Source of the DNA: WLWS01 sp965243105
GTDB taxonomy: Bacteria > Pseudomonadota > Gammaproteobacteria > Eutrophobiales > Eutrophobiaceae
Assembly: GCA_965243105.1 (NCBI GenBank)
Contig: CBDEUC010000003.1
Span: forward strand, 1,240,001 to 1,304,000
DNA length: 64,000 nt
Direction of reading: 5' to 3'
This document shows, piece after piece, positions 12,901 through 19,323 of the stretch. The notes under the pieces are model-generated. The model worked only from the letters and a program-made list of their open reading frames with translations. It did not search any database and was not told the DNA's origin. The position numbers and the translations under genes were made by a program. Numbering within the stretch: position 1 is the first letter of the stretch; every line of letters begins with the position of its first letter.

Positions 12901-15900
12901 GTCACCGTCACCAGCGTGGATTCTTCTAACACCAACTCTGATGCTAACGATGTCACCATCACCACCACAACCGGTGATATTGATGTGACCAATATTGCCG
13001 CAGGCACACTGGGTGATGTCATCCTGGATACCGATAACGGCGCGGTTGACGGTGCAGGCGGTGGTCCTCACATTGCTGCCGGCGATCTGACCATCGATGC
13101 TACAACAGGTATCGGTGCAGGCACACAGCTGAGTTTAACGGGTGTCGACCTGCTGAATGTGGACACCACCGCGGGCAACATCGACATCACCAACCTCAAC
13201 GCCGGTGATACAACGAACGTTGCGTCTGCCATGACCACCGATGGCAACATTGATATCGCCACCACCGGGGCCGGTGCGGACATCACCATCGACAATGGTG
13301 CCATCATGGCAGACACCACCGATGACGTTGTGACCATCAACTCTTCCGGTGCCATCGATGATGCACAGGCCAACCCGGACACCACCACCGACATCACCGC
13401 CTTCAGCATTGACCTGGATGCCGCAGACGGTATTGGTGGCACAGCGGATGTGGACATCGCGGGCAACACCCTGGACGCCGCAGTATCCAGTGCCGGTGAT
13501 ATCGTCATCAATGAAACCGATGGCATCACACTGAACGATCTCAGTACCAACAACGGTGCCATTACGGTTGCGGCCGGCGGTGCTGTTGCGGTCACCAGCG
13601 TGGATTCATCCAACACCGATAACGATGCCAACGATGTGACCATCACAACCACCACCGGTGACATTGATGTGACCAACATTGCCGCGGGCACCCTGGGTGA
13701 TGTCACTCTCAGCACAGCAGCAGGTGCTGTTGACGGCGCAGGCGCTGGCCCGCACATCGCCGCCGGGGATCTAAGCATCGATGCCACCACCGGCATTGGC
13801 AGTGGTACCCAGTTGAGTTTGACGGGTGTGGACCTGCTGGATGTGGATACCACCAACGGCAACATCGACATCACCAACGCCAATGCGGGTGCTGCCACCA
13901 GCGTCGCATCGGCCACGACGGGTAACGGTAACATTGATATTGCCACTACAGGAGCCGGTGCGGACATCACCATTGAGAACGGTGCCATTGTCGCCGACAC
14001 CACCGATGACGTGGTGACGATAAACTCCTCCGGTGCCATTGATGATGCACAGGCCAATCCGGACACCACCACAGACATCACCGCCTTCAGCATTGACCTT
14101 GATGCCGCAGACGGCATTGGTGCTACCGCCGACGTGGATACCAGCGTTGCTCAAATGGATCTCAACGTCACCGGCACTGGCGCAATTGTCATCAACGAAG
14201 CCAATGCCAGCACAGTTAGCAGCGCAATAACCAACGATGGAAATATCACCATCAATGGCGGCGGTGACATGGAGCTGGACACTGTAACAGCCGGCGGCGC
14301 AAATACCATTAACCTTAATACAAGCGCTGGCGACATCACTGATACCGACGGTAATAGTAACCTGACAGCAAACAATATTGACCTGGATGCCGCAGGTGGT
14401 ATCGGAAGCGCAGTAAATAATATCAACACCAATACAACCGCAATGTTGACCCTGGTGTCGGGCGGCGCCAATGCCGCTGGTGACATTTTTATCAACGAGG
14501 GTAACTCTCTCAACACCAGCCAGCTGGCAGTGACCACCAATACCGGCAGCGAACAGACTGTCTCCATCAGCGCCAACGACATTACCGTCGATGGTGCTCT
14601 TGGCAATAGCCAGGATGCACTGAGCTTAAGTGCGACAGGAGGGAGTATCGTGGATGGTGGTGCTACGCTGACAGCCACGACATTGACACTGGATGTAAGT
14701 GCCACGAACGGCGCCACAATTGGCACCGCAGGTGCGAATAATGAAATTGAAACCGACGCTGACGTGCTGTCTGTCGACGCAAGTAACGGCGCTGGCGGCA
14801 TTTTTATCAACGAGGTAGACGATATTGACCTCGCCTTGGTTGACAGCGGCACAGGTCCTTTTGAAATTTCCACAAACGGTAATCTGACCGACAGCGGTAC
14901 GATAAATGTGGGAGGCGCTACAAATATCGATACAAATGGTAATGATGTCGACCTGGATAACGCTGACGGCAACAACGATTTTGTTGGCGATGTTACATTT
15001 ACAAATGTCAACGATGTCAATATTGAAGACGTCAATGCCATCCAGTTTACCGCTACCACCATCGGCGGTGATTTTGATGTGAGCTCTGGCGGCAACATCA
15101 CCGACAATGGCACCTTGATGGTGACCGGTATTACCACCCTGGATGCCGGTGGCAGTGACATCATCTTCGACAATGTGAACAATGACTTTATGTCCACGGT
15201 CAATGTCAGCAACACTAACGATCTCACCATTGATGACACCAACACCCTTTCCCTGGGAACAGTAACTACCACAAACGATGCCAATATTGATGCCGGTGAT
15301 GCAGTGGACTTCACCGGGCTTACAACGGTGGGCGGCAACCTCGTTGCCGATACCACCGCCAACGGTGCCGGTGGCACCATTACCGATACCGGTGGTCAGC
15401 TGGATGTCACGGGGACCACGACCCTGGTTGCGGCAGGCAACGACATCACCCTGGATAACAATAGCAATGACTTTGGCGGTGATGTGATTATCACCAGCGG
15501 TAACAACGTGGATATCCAGGATACCGATAACATTTCCTTTGGCGCATCCACCATTGCTGGCAACTTTAATGTCACCTCGGGTGGCAACATGATTGATAAC
15601 GGCACCCTGATGGTGACCGGCATCACGACCCTGGACGCCGGTGGAAATGATGTCATATTTAATGATCCTGCTAACGACTTCATGTCTGCTGTCAATGCAG
15701 CCAATGTCAATACGCTCACCATCGACGACGCCAATACCCTGACCGTGGGAACCGTTACCAGCACGAATAATGTCAATATAGATAGTGGCGGCGCGGTGGA
15801 CTTCACCGGTGTGGTCACAGTGGGTAATAACCTGGATGTGGATACAGACGCCAACGGTGCCGGCGGCACCATCACCGATACCGGTGGGCAGCTGCTTGTT

Positions 15901-18900
15901 ACTGGCACTTCGACCCTGGATACAGCAGGCAATGACATTACCCTGGATAACAATACCAATGACTTTGGTGGCGATGTCATTATCACCAGCGGCAATAACG
16001 TGGAAATCCAGGATTCCGATAATGTTTCCTTTGGTGCCTCAACTATTGGTGGCAACTTTGATGTGACCTCCGGCGGCGACATTACGGACAATGGCACCCT
16101 GCTGATAACTGGTATAACTACCCTGGATGCCGGTGGGAACAATATTACGCTGAACGATGTAACCAATGATTTTATGTCCGCGGTGAATGTCAGCAATACC
16201 AACAATCTCACCATTGATGATGTCAACGCATTGACCCTTGGAACAGTAACCACAGGTAACAATGTCAATATCGACACAGGAGGAACGGTCGACTTCACGG
16301 GTGTCACAACCGTTGGCGGCAACCTTGACGTTGACACAACCCTCAATGCAGGTGGTAGCGGACCTATCACAGATAGCGGTGGCCAGTTATTGATCATCGG
16401 CACCACCATGCTTGAAGCCGGGGCAAACGCCATCGCCCTTGACGAGGACAGCAATGATTTTCAGGGGGCAGTCAGTGCCAGTAACAGTGGTGGCAATGAT
16501 GTCACCATCCATGATGAAAATGACCTTACAATCGATACCATCACTGCCGGTAACAACCTGGTGCTGAATTTTGACCGGGGTGCCGATGACAGCTCTACCC
16601 TGGACCTGTCTAATGCCATGGTGACAGCGGGTGGCGCAGCAACACTCGACGGTCAGGGCACCAATGACAGCATCCTTATGACGGATACTGCCAACACCTG
16701 GACTATCACCGGCGCCAATTCCGGCACCATCAATGATGGGACCCTGACCTATAACTTCACTGACCTTGGCAACCTCGAGGGCAATAACGACATAGACAAT
16801 TTTGTTTTTAACGGCGGCACTATCAGCGGCACCGTTGATGGTGGTACCGGTGCCGGGGCCAACACCCTTGATTACTCCGGGGTTGCCGGTCCTATAGATA
16901 TCGTACTCACCGCACCGGATACCAATGGTTTTGCCGGTACCGGCGACAACACCGGTGGATTCGCCAATATCACCGATCTCACGGGTAGCGGAAACGCAGC
17001 AGACACGCTCACTGGCGACGATGCCGACGCCACCTGGACCCTGCAGGCCGGGGACGATACCTATGCCAGTGGCGGGGAAATCCTGACCATCGCCAATGGC
17101 ACTGTTCGTAACTTTGTCGGTGGGTCTGCGGTCGATACTTTTGATATTAACAGTGCCAACACCAACAACCTTGCAGGCGCAGACGGTAATGACCTCTTTA
17201 ATTTTAATAATGGCACGCTGACGGGCCAGGCACGGGGCAACGCTGGCAATGACATCTTCAATCTCAATGGCGGCAGCCTGACAGCGTCGATCAATGGTGG
17301 TCCCAATGCAGACGCCATCGTTGGTGGCACCAGTTACACTATTACCGGCGCCAATAGCGGTAACAACGCGGATATCGGTGGTGGATGGACATCGGTGGAA
17401 AATCTCGCCGGTACAGTAGGCGATGATACCTTCGTGTTCACCACGGGAACAATCAGCGGCATTGTTGATGGTTTGGGTGGTAATGACACCCTTGATTTTT
17501 CAGGCGCGGGTGCGCAGGTCATTCGTATTACTTCCCTGGGCACAACCGATGGATTCGCGGGCACAACCACTGCCAGTGACTTTGATAACGTCAATTCCGT
17601 AACCGGCAGCGCGAACACGGACACCCTGGTCAATGGCAGCTCGGCTGATTCAACATTCAACATCGAGAATGGCGACGATACCTTTGTAGCAGTGAATACG
17701 CTGACATTTTCGGATGTGGAAAATCTTGGTGGTGGTAGCGGTGATGATACCTTCAATTTTAATGGTGACCACGCTGGCCAGGTGACGGGGGGTGCTGGCG
17801 ATGACACCTTCAATCACAACAGCGGCACACTGACCGGTGACATCACCGGCGCACTGGGTATCAATATATACAGCTTTGGTAATGGCGAAATTGCCGGAAG
17901 CGTCATTATTGAAGGTAATGATATCTGGTATCACAACGATGGTATTCCGCTGGGTAACAGCGTCACCGGTACCGGTACACTCACGGTACCCAATTCAACG
18001 GCGGATACGCCGATTATAGATCCCGCCGCTGGAAACGACCTCGTCATCGATTCCACTGGCTTGAATTTACCCGACCTTACTGGATTTACCGGCCACATTA
18101 TTATCGGTGGTTTTCTCAGTCCGCCAAACCTGCCCGTGGACGGTGACACGCGCATACAGGTAAACACGGACTTGCTTACTCTGGATGAAAACATTGTTAC
18201 CAACAGTGACGTGACCCTGCTGGGCAGTAACGTTGATCTCAATGCTGATATCAACGCCGGTGGCATTGGCGGTGATGACGTACTAATTGTCGCCGTAGGT
18301 GACACCAATGGTGGCAGTGGCCCGGGCAATATTACTGCTGAAGCGATTCCTACAAATATTGAAGCAGGTTCGCTGACGCTAATCGCAAACAACACGGTTG
18401 AGAATTCCACCAACCTGGATATCGCTCTCGACAATGGTGACCTGCAGGTGGTGGTAGGTGATGGTAACCAGGCACCGCAGTTTGGCTTGCTGGATGCCAA
18501 TGCCATCGACGCCACGCCTGAGACCACGGCTTTCGTGACAACGATTTCAGGTGCCCTGATATCTGTTGGCCAGGAATCTACCGCGGCAAACCAGGCCGGG
18601 GAACTCATCGGCCTGGCCCAGGTGGCAGTCATCGACGTGGGTCTTTTTGAAGAAGACCTGACCCTGTTTGGCAGCATCGGTGGTGGTATCGCCCTGTCCC
18701 TTGCCAACTGCGAGGAAATGGAGGGCTGCGCACCAAACGTTTCCGAGAGTGAACTGGCCGAGCTGATCCGCCTGCTTGAAGAACGCATTGCCGAACTCAA
18801 CCGCCGCCTGGAAGAGAACCCGGCCGGTGAAGAGAGAACACGTCTGGAAGACCTTCTTGATGGCTATGAACAGGAGCTTGAAAACTTCAGGAGCTACCAG

Positions 18901-19323
18901 TCCGAACTGCAGGATTTTCTCTCAGATGGTAGCGAGAGCGAGGACAGCAGCGGCGAGAGTGATGTGCCGGATAGCGACGAGCAGGTAGAAAGCCTGCGTG
19001 AATCGCTCTCGGTTATTCAAAAGCGTCTCGACTGGTTACAGGACCTGTTGCTGGATCCGGAAGCCAGGAACGACGTCAGCGAAAGAACCGGCATCGAGCT
19101 GTCACCGGAAGTATTACAGGACATCATCGATGCGACGCAGCAGGAGCGAAACTTCCTGGAAAAGGAAATCGAGACACTTGAGAACGGCATGGAAGCGCGT
19201 ATCGACACCGCGCCAGTATTCCAGGCGGAGATGGGTCATCCTTCTGACGCCCTTGAGGTTAGCTACGGCGTGAAAGGTCCTTACTATCAGGCTACATCAG
19301 CATCGGCAATCCAATTGCCGTGA
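925..19323 (+). CDS. Giant FhaB/TpsA-like repetitive exoprotein (6132 aa)
   Basis: One uninterrupted 6132-residue frame. Residues 1-47 form a long basic leader ending in a hydrophobic stretch and ALAA, like the extended signal peptide of two-partner-secretion exoproteins. Residues about 48-260 match the filamentous-haemagglutinin secretion (TPS) domain: GNISTPNANTTVIDQ, then NFISANE-like, NRIL, GSLRANGEVVLVNPNGVFFG and SLVASGL segments. The middle is an acidic, Gly/Asp/Thr-rich beta-helix-type region made of several tandem repeat families (listed separately). Around residues 5600-5900 are NxxDxLDFSGxG-like stretches. The tail has a Cys pair (C5929, C5935; the only cysteines I noticed), then a heptad-rich coiled coil (about 5938-6100). 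The product should be a secreted or surface adhesin. No TpsB/FhaC partner gene is in the window, so the secretion route is inferred from family knowledge. The 3' end overlaps the convergent carotenoid oxygenase gene by 37 bp. Confidence 0.9.
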   Translation: MDTRKGKNKVFTRNPGTKFKLKPLASLVRSLAFPTGLMLGSSAALAAPQGGEVVAGQGNISTPNANTTVIDQHSHRLSLDWQSFNISANELVQFNQPSTTSSALNRILDHNPSQIFGSLRANGEVVLVNPNGVFFGPTASLSVGSLVASGLNINSDDFMAGNYNFESAIGEDGGVVVNQGILEAATGGSINLLGSAVRNEGLILATAGSVNLVAGKAVTMDFDGDGLIQFAIDQEVLSNVHDLDSAISNSGEISAEGGSVLMHGRAAQDVFTNVVNNEGIVRAGRIENSGGVIRLVAGGNKGTVINTGTLDASSENGTGGAVHVLGDRVGLFEGSSINVSGSDGGGTVLVGGDFQGANPDIQNASQTIVHADTSINASATGNGDGGKVIIWADGATSFAGVIESQGGQLGGDGGLVEVSGKNHLSFHGDVSTSAELGNTGTLLLDPKNIIIQDGGAGTAVATVNFADGADPGPLDSIFDADDLAALDTNIILQANNDITFDEALTLTNDNLTAQAGRSIFVNQDINSGGGDVNLTANDAGATAAERGSGDGIIAMADGVTIDAGGGNINLATSTGSSGENGGDILIENLTTSGAGDVTLTSDDGSIIGTSGDHLISADQVSLNSLTAADQSVGTADDAINTSANVLTGTAGTGGFFVDEANAVTISGVNVTGAGEVQVSNTTADISLDDGTAISSGGGDVTVTADAGSILDSTPGAETGAQISTTGAVILDASFASIGATGDGDIDIDSSTQLEVLASGNIVVSSSSDLDTLTVTAVANNNEHSISATNLTSIITDDANDFTLLDLNDTTGLSFTFVSGNGVSGDGDINVGLIDVSGGAGDVILASSSGAINDATGANQVRDIIVADGSFISLLAEDTTSGAIGSGNAIDVETQQLFVISASDIEVDVFDDDAGTGKDLTALGIEAFAGNNTHSINTTAQRVITIVDDATDFTQLSVDSVGGPPPAMDFSFTAANTTAGQGDIAIDIIESENGDVAIVSTAGAISDFSSGDTVRDIIAGSGAVALLADSVNSDVGVAGETLEVDTAILSIDAGNDFDVAVVADDAGTGRDLSQLEIIAVANNNTHSLTALNLTNTITDNATDFTELSLSDSSNLDFAFTAANATAAEGDIAVGLVDVTNGAVFITSTAGAITDLSSGDTTRDIIAGTGLIELTADSVNGDVGAAGEALEVDTANLVIDSGNDITVDVVSDDAGTGRDLSDLTITAVAGSNSHALTAGGGLTLGITDDATDFTDISATGDAALNFAFRSGNAGAGEGDITIGSISVGTGNVTLISADNGDTGIASAAGAGTDIATTGNIEVEAGAGSIGAVGNLLEVTANNTFTGIANSGAIHVQNNTNIALDFTGETDLSDVVATDVFEFTVAGLGTLQYLTTDDLSVSATGAAGSISSSGATIAANNLALNTASGTINVDTDANAISVAGSGGNDVTISNSGTDGNTTFDVATGGAGNIDLTQLENDLLVGALSTTADVTLDSDQGNIDDATADSVTDITATNLNMTALQGIGANAELDVDANLAAIDSNGGDIDILGSGAGATTISGLVDSGGGNITISDNDGITVDDPASENTTETLISSNGGDITLDADLDDNGAGTFTIDDQIDSGSGGNIDIFAADYSVEDDADLETAGGGDATLNVSAGAASFGLGDGAIGMGQAIDFADAQMDQLVVSGTLTIGDTAAGSILLDRESSFGANNLTLISGSTIDDVGTDNALETTGTLTMTSNGDIGAAAGSGGDGLSLDVGAVVITSTNDNNVIITDSGAGGDTNYQIGTDGGDVIGDVTIVQTTNNMTLGSGGNQGINAQGNSVTLTVSGGSIVDNNAGTTDITATSLDITDVLNIGDLDDVNDVLVAAIDSIETDIDTLTNVVLRAGGEGAISNNGALAITAFDLATAGSNASLQVVASGTIDAGTTTFNGINSGDSLGLVASAGNVEIPDAAIDLGTGNLRLDASAGDLLDNTDSDLSNNLFSADTILVASNTAESIDISAVNLEAHITGAGNGLIVTEADAINLLDVDTFDGSIMVTAMGTITAMDVVSTNNSNTATNDITLVANTNATDDILVTTITANGNAGVVLTAMDDILDTNTTDANVLTANDLTATATSATADTDGITLDTDITSVTASVVTNAGDINIVDNSGITLTDIDTANGAIDVSAAGAITATDVISTGGSITLTSTAAGDITVGAINSATTVNIDAASGAGTGSIKDSANDATVDITATGLITLDASADIDGGFADDFLDLAAGSTVDATSDTAGEIRLAGIGGAIILQDVDTASGDIEVTSAGAITATDVISVGGSTTLTSTAAGDISIGAIDSATTVNIDAGTGSILDAANDAVTDITAGGLITLDATADINRATGDDFIELAAGSTVDVSSTTAGEIKLAGAGSLELQDVDTANGEIEIIAAGAITATDVAATGGEIAITSTAAGDITVGVISATAEVTLDAGTGSIKDSANDATIDITAGGLITLDATADIDGGFADDRLELAGGSTVDATSSASGEIKLAGIGGGIVLQAVDTTSGLIDITAAGAMTVNSVNAAGGTVRLQSTAAGAITLDDTNGGGGVITDDTGASAVVIINDDGDILDADTGTADDLAAAQAIYNIQTGAGATVTMQANSAGSSIGGTTPDHDDIDINNAKNVDFSASANVLVQLDPSGATGLDSATFTVTPDGVASVYSVRVVGGTNISFSESTAGLFTISDISNSGNMLDFSFTTLGPTGGATISDIVLDSSGGTAIEDINGGTVTLNANGSIGDANDDTVVDIDTSGLITLVAQDEIQGDTQAGGFADNAIELIAGATVDASSTTAGDINLAGAGALTVQNATTANGALNVTAAGTVTVTNADTSNTDNDANDVTITTTTGDIDVTNIAAGTLGDVFLDSDNGAVDGAGGGPHISAGDLTIDATTGIGAGTQLSLSGVDLLDVDTANGNIDITNANAGATTNILSATTGNGNIDIATTGAGADITIENGAIVADTVDDVVTINASGAIDDAQANPDTTTDITAFSIDLDAADGIGGTADVDIAATQVDADVSGTGDIDLNEADAVTLTSLSTNNGAISVAAGGAVTVTSVDSSNTDNDANDVTITTTTGDIDVTSIAAGALGDVILDTDAGAVDGAGAGPHIAAGDVTIDATTGIGSGTQLSLTGVDLLDVDTTAGNIDITNADAGGTTNVASATTTDGNIDIATTGAGADITIENGAIVADTVDDVVTISAGGAIDDAQANPDTTTDITAFSIDLDAADGIGATADVDIAGSTLDAAVSAAGNVVINETDGITLNDLSTNNGAITVAAGGAVAVTSVDSSNTDNDANDVTITTTTGDIDVTSINSGTLGDVLLDTDNGAVDGAGGGPHITAGDLTIDVINGIGNVTQLSLAGVDLLDVDTLTGNIDITNANAGGTTNIASATTGNGDIDIATTGAGADITIENGAIMADVINDVVTINASGAIDDAQGLDTTADITATSIDLDAVDGIGGTAGVDLATNDVDADVSGAGDIDLNVDNSINITLTSLSTNNGAITVDGLTGSTLIFVNSVDTSNTDDDANDVSISGSAVIDVSNINAGTLGDVFLLSGGIVNGFGAGPHITAGDLTIDATTGIGSGTKLSLTGVDLLDVDTANGNIDITNANAGATTNILSATTGNGNIDIATTGAGADITIDNGAIVADTVDDVVTINASGAIDDAQANPDTTTDITAFSIDLDAADGIGGTANVDIAATQVDADVSAAGDIDLNEADAVTLTSLSTNNGAITVAAGGAVAVTSVDSSNTNSDTNDVSITTTTGDIDVTSIAAGALGDVLLDTDNGAVDGAGGGPHIAAGDLTIDATTGIGAGTQLSLSGVDLLDVDTTAGNIDVTNANAGATTNILSATTTDGNIDIATTGAGADITIENGAIAADTVDDVVTINSSGAIDDAQANPDTSTDITAFSIDLDAVDGIGGTADVDVAATNLDADVSGTGDIDLNEADVVTLTSLSTNNGAITVAAGGAVTVTSVDSSNTNSDANDVTITTTTGDIDVTNIAAGTLGDVILDTDNGAVDGAGGGPHIAAGDLTIDATTGIGAGTQLSLTGVDLLNVDTTAGNIDITNLNAGDTTNVASAMTTDGNIDIATTGAGADITIDNGAIMADTTDDVVTINSSGAIDDAQANPDTTTDITAFSIDLDAADGIGGTADVDIAGNTLDAAVSSAGDIVINETDGITLNDLSTNNGAITVAAGGAVAVTSVDSSNTDNDANDVTITTTTGDIDVTNIAAGTLGDVTLSTAAGAVDGAGAGPHIAAGDLSIDATTGIGSGTQLSLTGVDLLDVDTTNGNIDITNANAGAATSVASATTGNGNIDIATTGAGADITIENGAIVADTTDDVVTINSSGAIDDAQANPDTTTDITAFSIDLDAADGIGATADVDTSVAQMDLNVTGTGAIVINEANASTVSSAITNDGNITINGGGDMELDTVTAGGANTINLNTSAGDITDTDGNSNLTANNIDLDAAGGIGSAVNNINTNTTAMLTLVSGGANAAGDIFINEGNSLNTSQLAVTTNTGSEQTVSISANDITVDGALGNSQDALSLSATGGSIVDGGATLTATTLTLDVSATNGATIGTAGANNEIETDADVLSVDASNGAGGIFINEVDDIDLALVDSGTGPFEISTNGNLTDSGTINVGGATNIDTNGNDVDLDNADGNNDFVGDVTFTNVNDVNIEDVNAIQFTATTIGGDFDVSSGGNITDNGTLMVTGITTLDAGGSDIIFDNVNNDFMSTVNVSNTNDLTIDDTNTLSLGTVTTTNDANIDAGDAVDFTGLTTVGGNLVADTTANGAGGTITDTGGQLDVTGTTTLVAAGNDITLDNNSNDFGGDVIITSGNNVDIQDTDNISFGASTIAGNFNVTSGGNMIDNGTLMVTGITTLDAGGNDVIFNDPANDFMSAVNAANVNTLTIDDANTLTVGTVTSTNNVNIDSGGAVDFTGVVTVGNNLDVDTDANGAGGTITDTGGQLLVTGTSTLDTAGNDITLDNNTNDFGGDVIITSGNNVEIQDSDNVSFGASTIGGNFDVTSGGDITDNGTLLITGITTLDAGGNNITLNDVTNDFMSAVNVSNTNNLTIDDVNALTLGTVTTGNNVNIDTGGTVDFTGVTTVGGNLDVDTTLNAGGSGPITDSGGQLLIIGTTMLEAGANAIALDEDSNDFQGAVSASNSGGNDVTIHDENDLTIDTITAGNNLVLNFDRGADDSSTLDLSNAMVTAGGAATLDGQGTNDSILMTDTANTWTITGANSGTINDGTLTYNFTDLGNLEGNNDIDNFVFNGGTISGTVDGGTGAGANTLDYSGVAGPIDIVLTAPDTNGFAGTGDNTGGFANITDLTGSGNAADTLTGDDADATWTLQAGDDTYASGGEILTIANGTVRNFVGGSAVDTFDINSANTNNLAGADGNDLFNFNNGTLTGQARGNAGNDIFNLNGGSLTASINGGPNADAIVGGTSYTITGANSGNNADIGGGWTSVENLAGTVGDDTFVFTTGTISGIVDGLGGNDTLDFSGAGAQVIRITSLGTTDGFAGTTTASDFDNVNSVTGSANTDTLVNGSSADSTFNIENGDDTFVAVNTLTFSDVENLGGGSGDDTFNFNGDHAGQVTGGAGDDTFNHNSGTLTGDITGALGINIYSFGNGEIAGSVIIEGNDIWYHNDGIPLGNSVTGTGTLTVPNSTADTPIIDPAAGNDLVIDSTGLNLPDLTGFTGHIIIGGFLSPPNLPVDGDTRIQVNTDLLTLDENIVTNSDVTLLGSNVDLNADINAGGIGGDDVLIVAVGDTNGGSGPGNITAEAIPTNIEAGSLTLIANNTVENSTNLDIALDNGDLQVVVGDGNQAPQFGLLDANAIDATPETTAFVTTISGALISVGQESTAANQAGELIGLAQVAVIDVGLFEEDLTLFGSIGGGIALSLANCEEMEGCAPNVSESELAELIRLLEERIAELNRRLEENPAGEERTRLEDLLDGYEQELENFRSYQSELQDFLSDGSESEDSSGESDVPDSDEQVESLRESLSVIQKRLDWLQDLLLDPEARNDVSERTGIELSPEVLQDIIDATQQERNFLEKEIETLENGMEARIDTAPVFQAEMGHPSDALEVSYGVKGPYYQATSASAIQLP
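3200..4720 (+). repeat. Four coding tandem repeats, ~450 bp period
   Basis: Within the giant gene, an N-N/S-x-H-S/A motif followed by a D-D-A-x-D-F-T block recurs. The His codons are at 3271, 3721, 4177 and 4618, giving steps of 450, 456 and 441 bp (150, 152 and 147 residues). Copies are diverged but alignable, including the DDAGTG(K/R)DL and (V/T)RDII(A/V) segments. Confidence 0.8.
7390..8560 (+). repeat. Three coding tandem repeats, ~370 bp period
   Basis: Units carry AGAITATDV, TSTAAGDI, GLITLDA(S/T)ADI and STVD(A/V)(S/T)S blocks. The Gly codon of the AGAIT motif falls at 7435, 7816 and 8182, with a degenerate fourth start at 8551. Steps are 381, 366 and 369 bp (122-127 residues). Confidence 0.8.
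9475..14150 (+). repeat. Seven coding tandem repeats of 684 bp
   Basis: The most regular array in the giant gene. The G-P-H-I motif recurs with its Pro codon at 9640, 10324, 11008, 11698, 12382, 13066 and 13750. Five steps are exactly 684 bp (228 residues) and one is 690 bp. Units share DDVVTI, DTTTDITAFSIDLDA(A/V)DGIG and SLSTNNGAI blocks with high nucleotide identity. The third-to-fourth unit boundary (about 11440-11700) is the most diverged and carries the 6-bp insertion. High identity between units suggests recent duplication or gene conversion. Confidence 0.92.
14983..16458 (+). repeat. Three coding tandem repeats of 492 bp
   Basis: The NGTL(M/L)(V/I)TGITTLDAGG block recurs with its GGCACC start at 15109, 15601 and 16093, exactly 492 bp (164 residues) apart. 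Units also share TITDTGGQL, DITLDNN and DFGGDVIITSGNNV segments. The last copy decays after TGGNLDVDT. Confidence 0.88.

Noticed and set aside
9475..16458. Regularly spaced repeats as a CRISPR array
   Set aside because: The repeat units are hundreds of bases long, in frame, and lie within one protein-coding gene. There are no short repeats with unique spacers and no cas genes.
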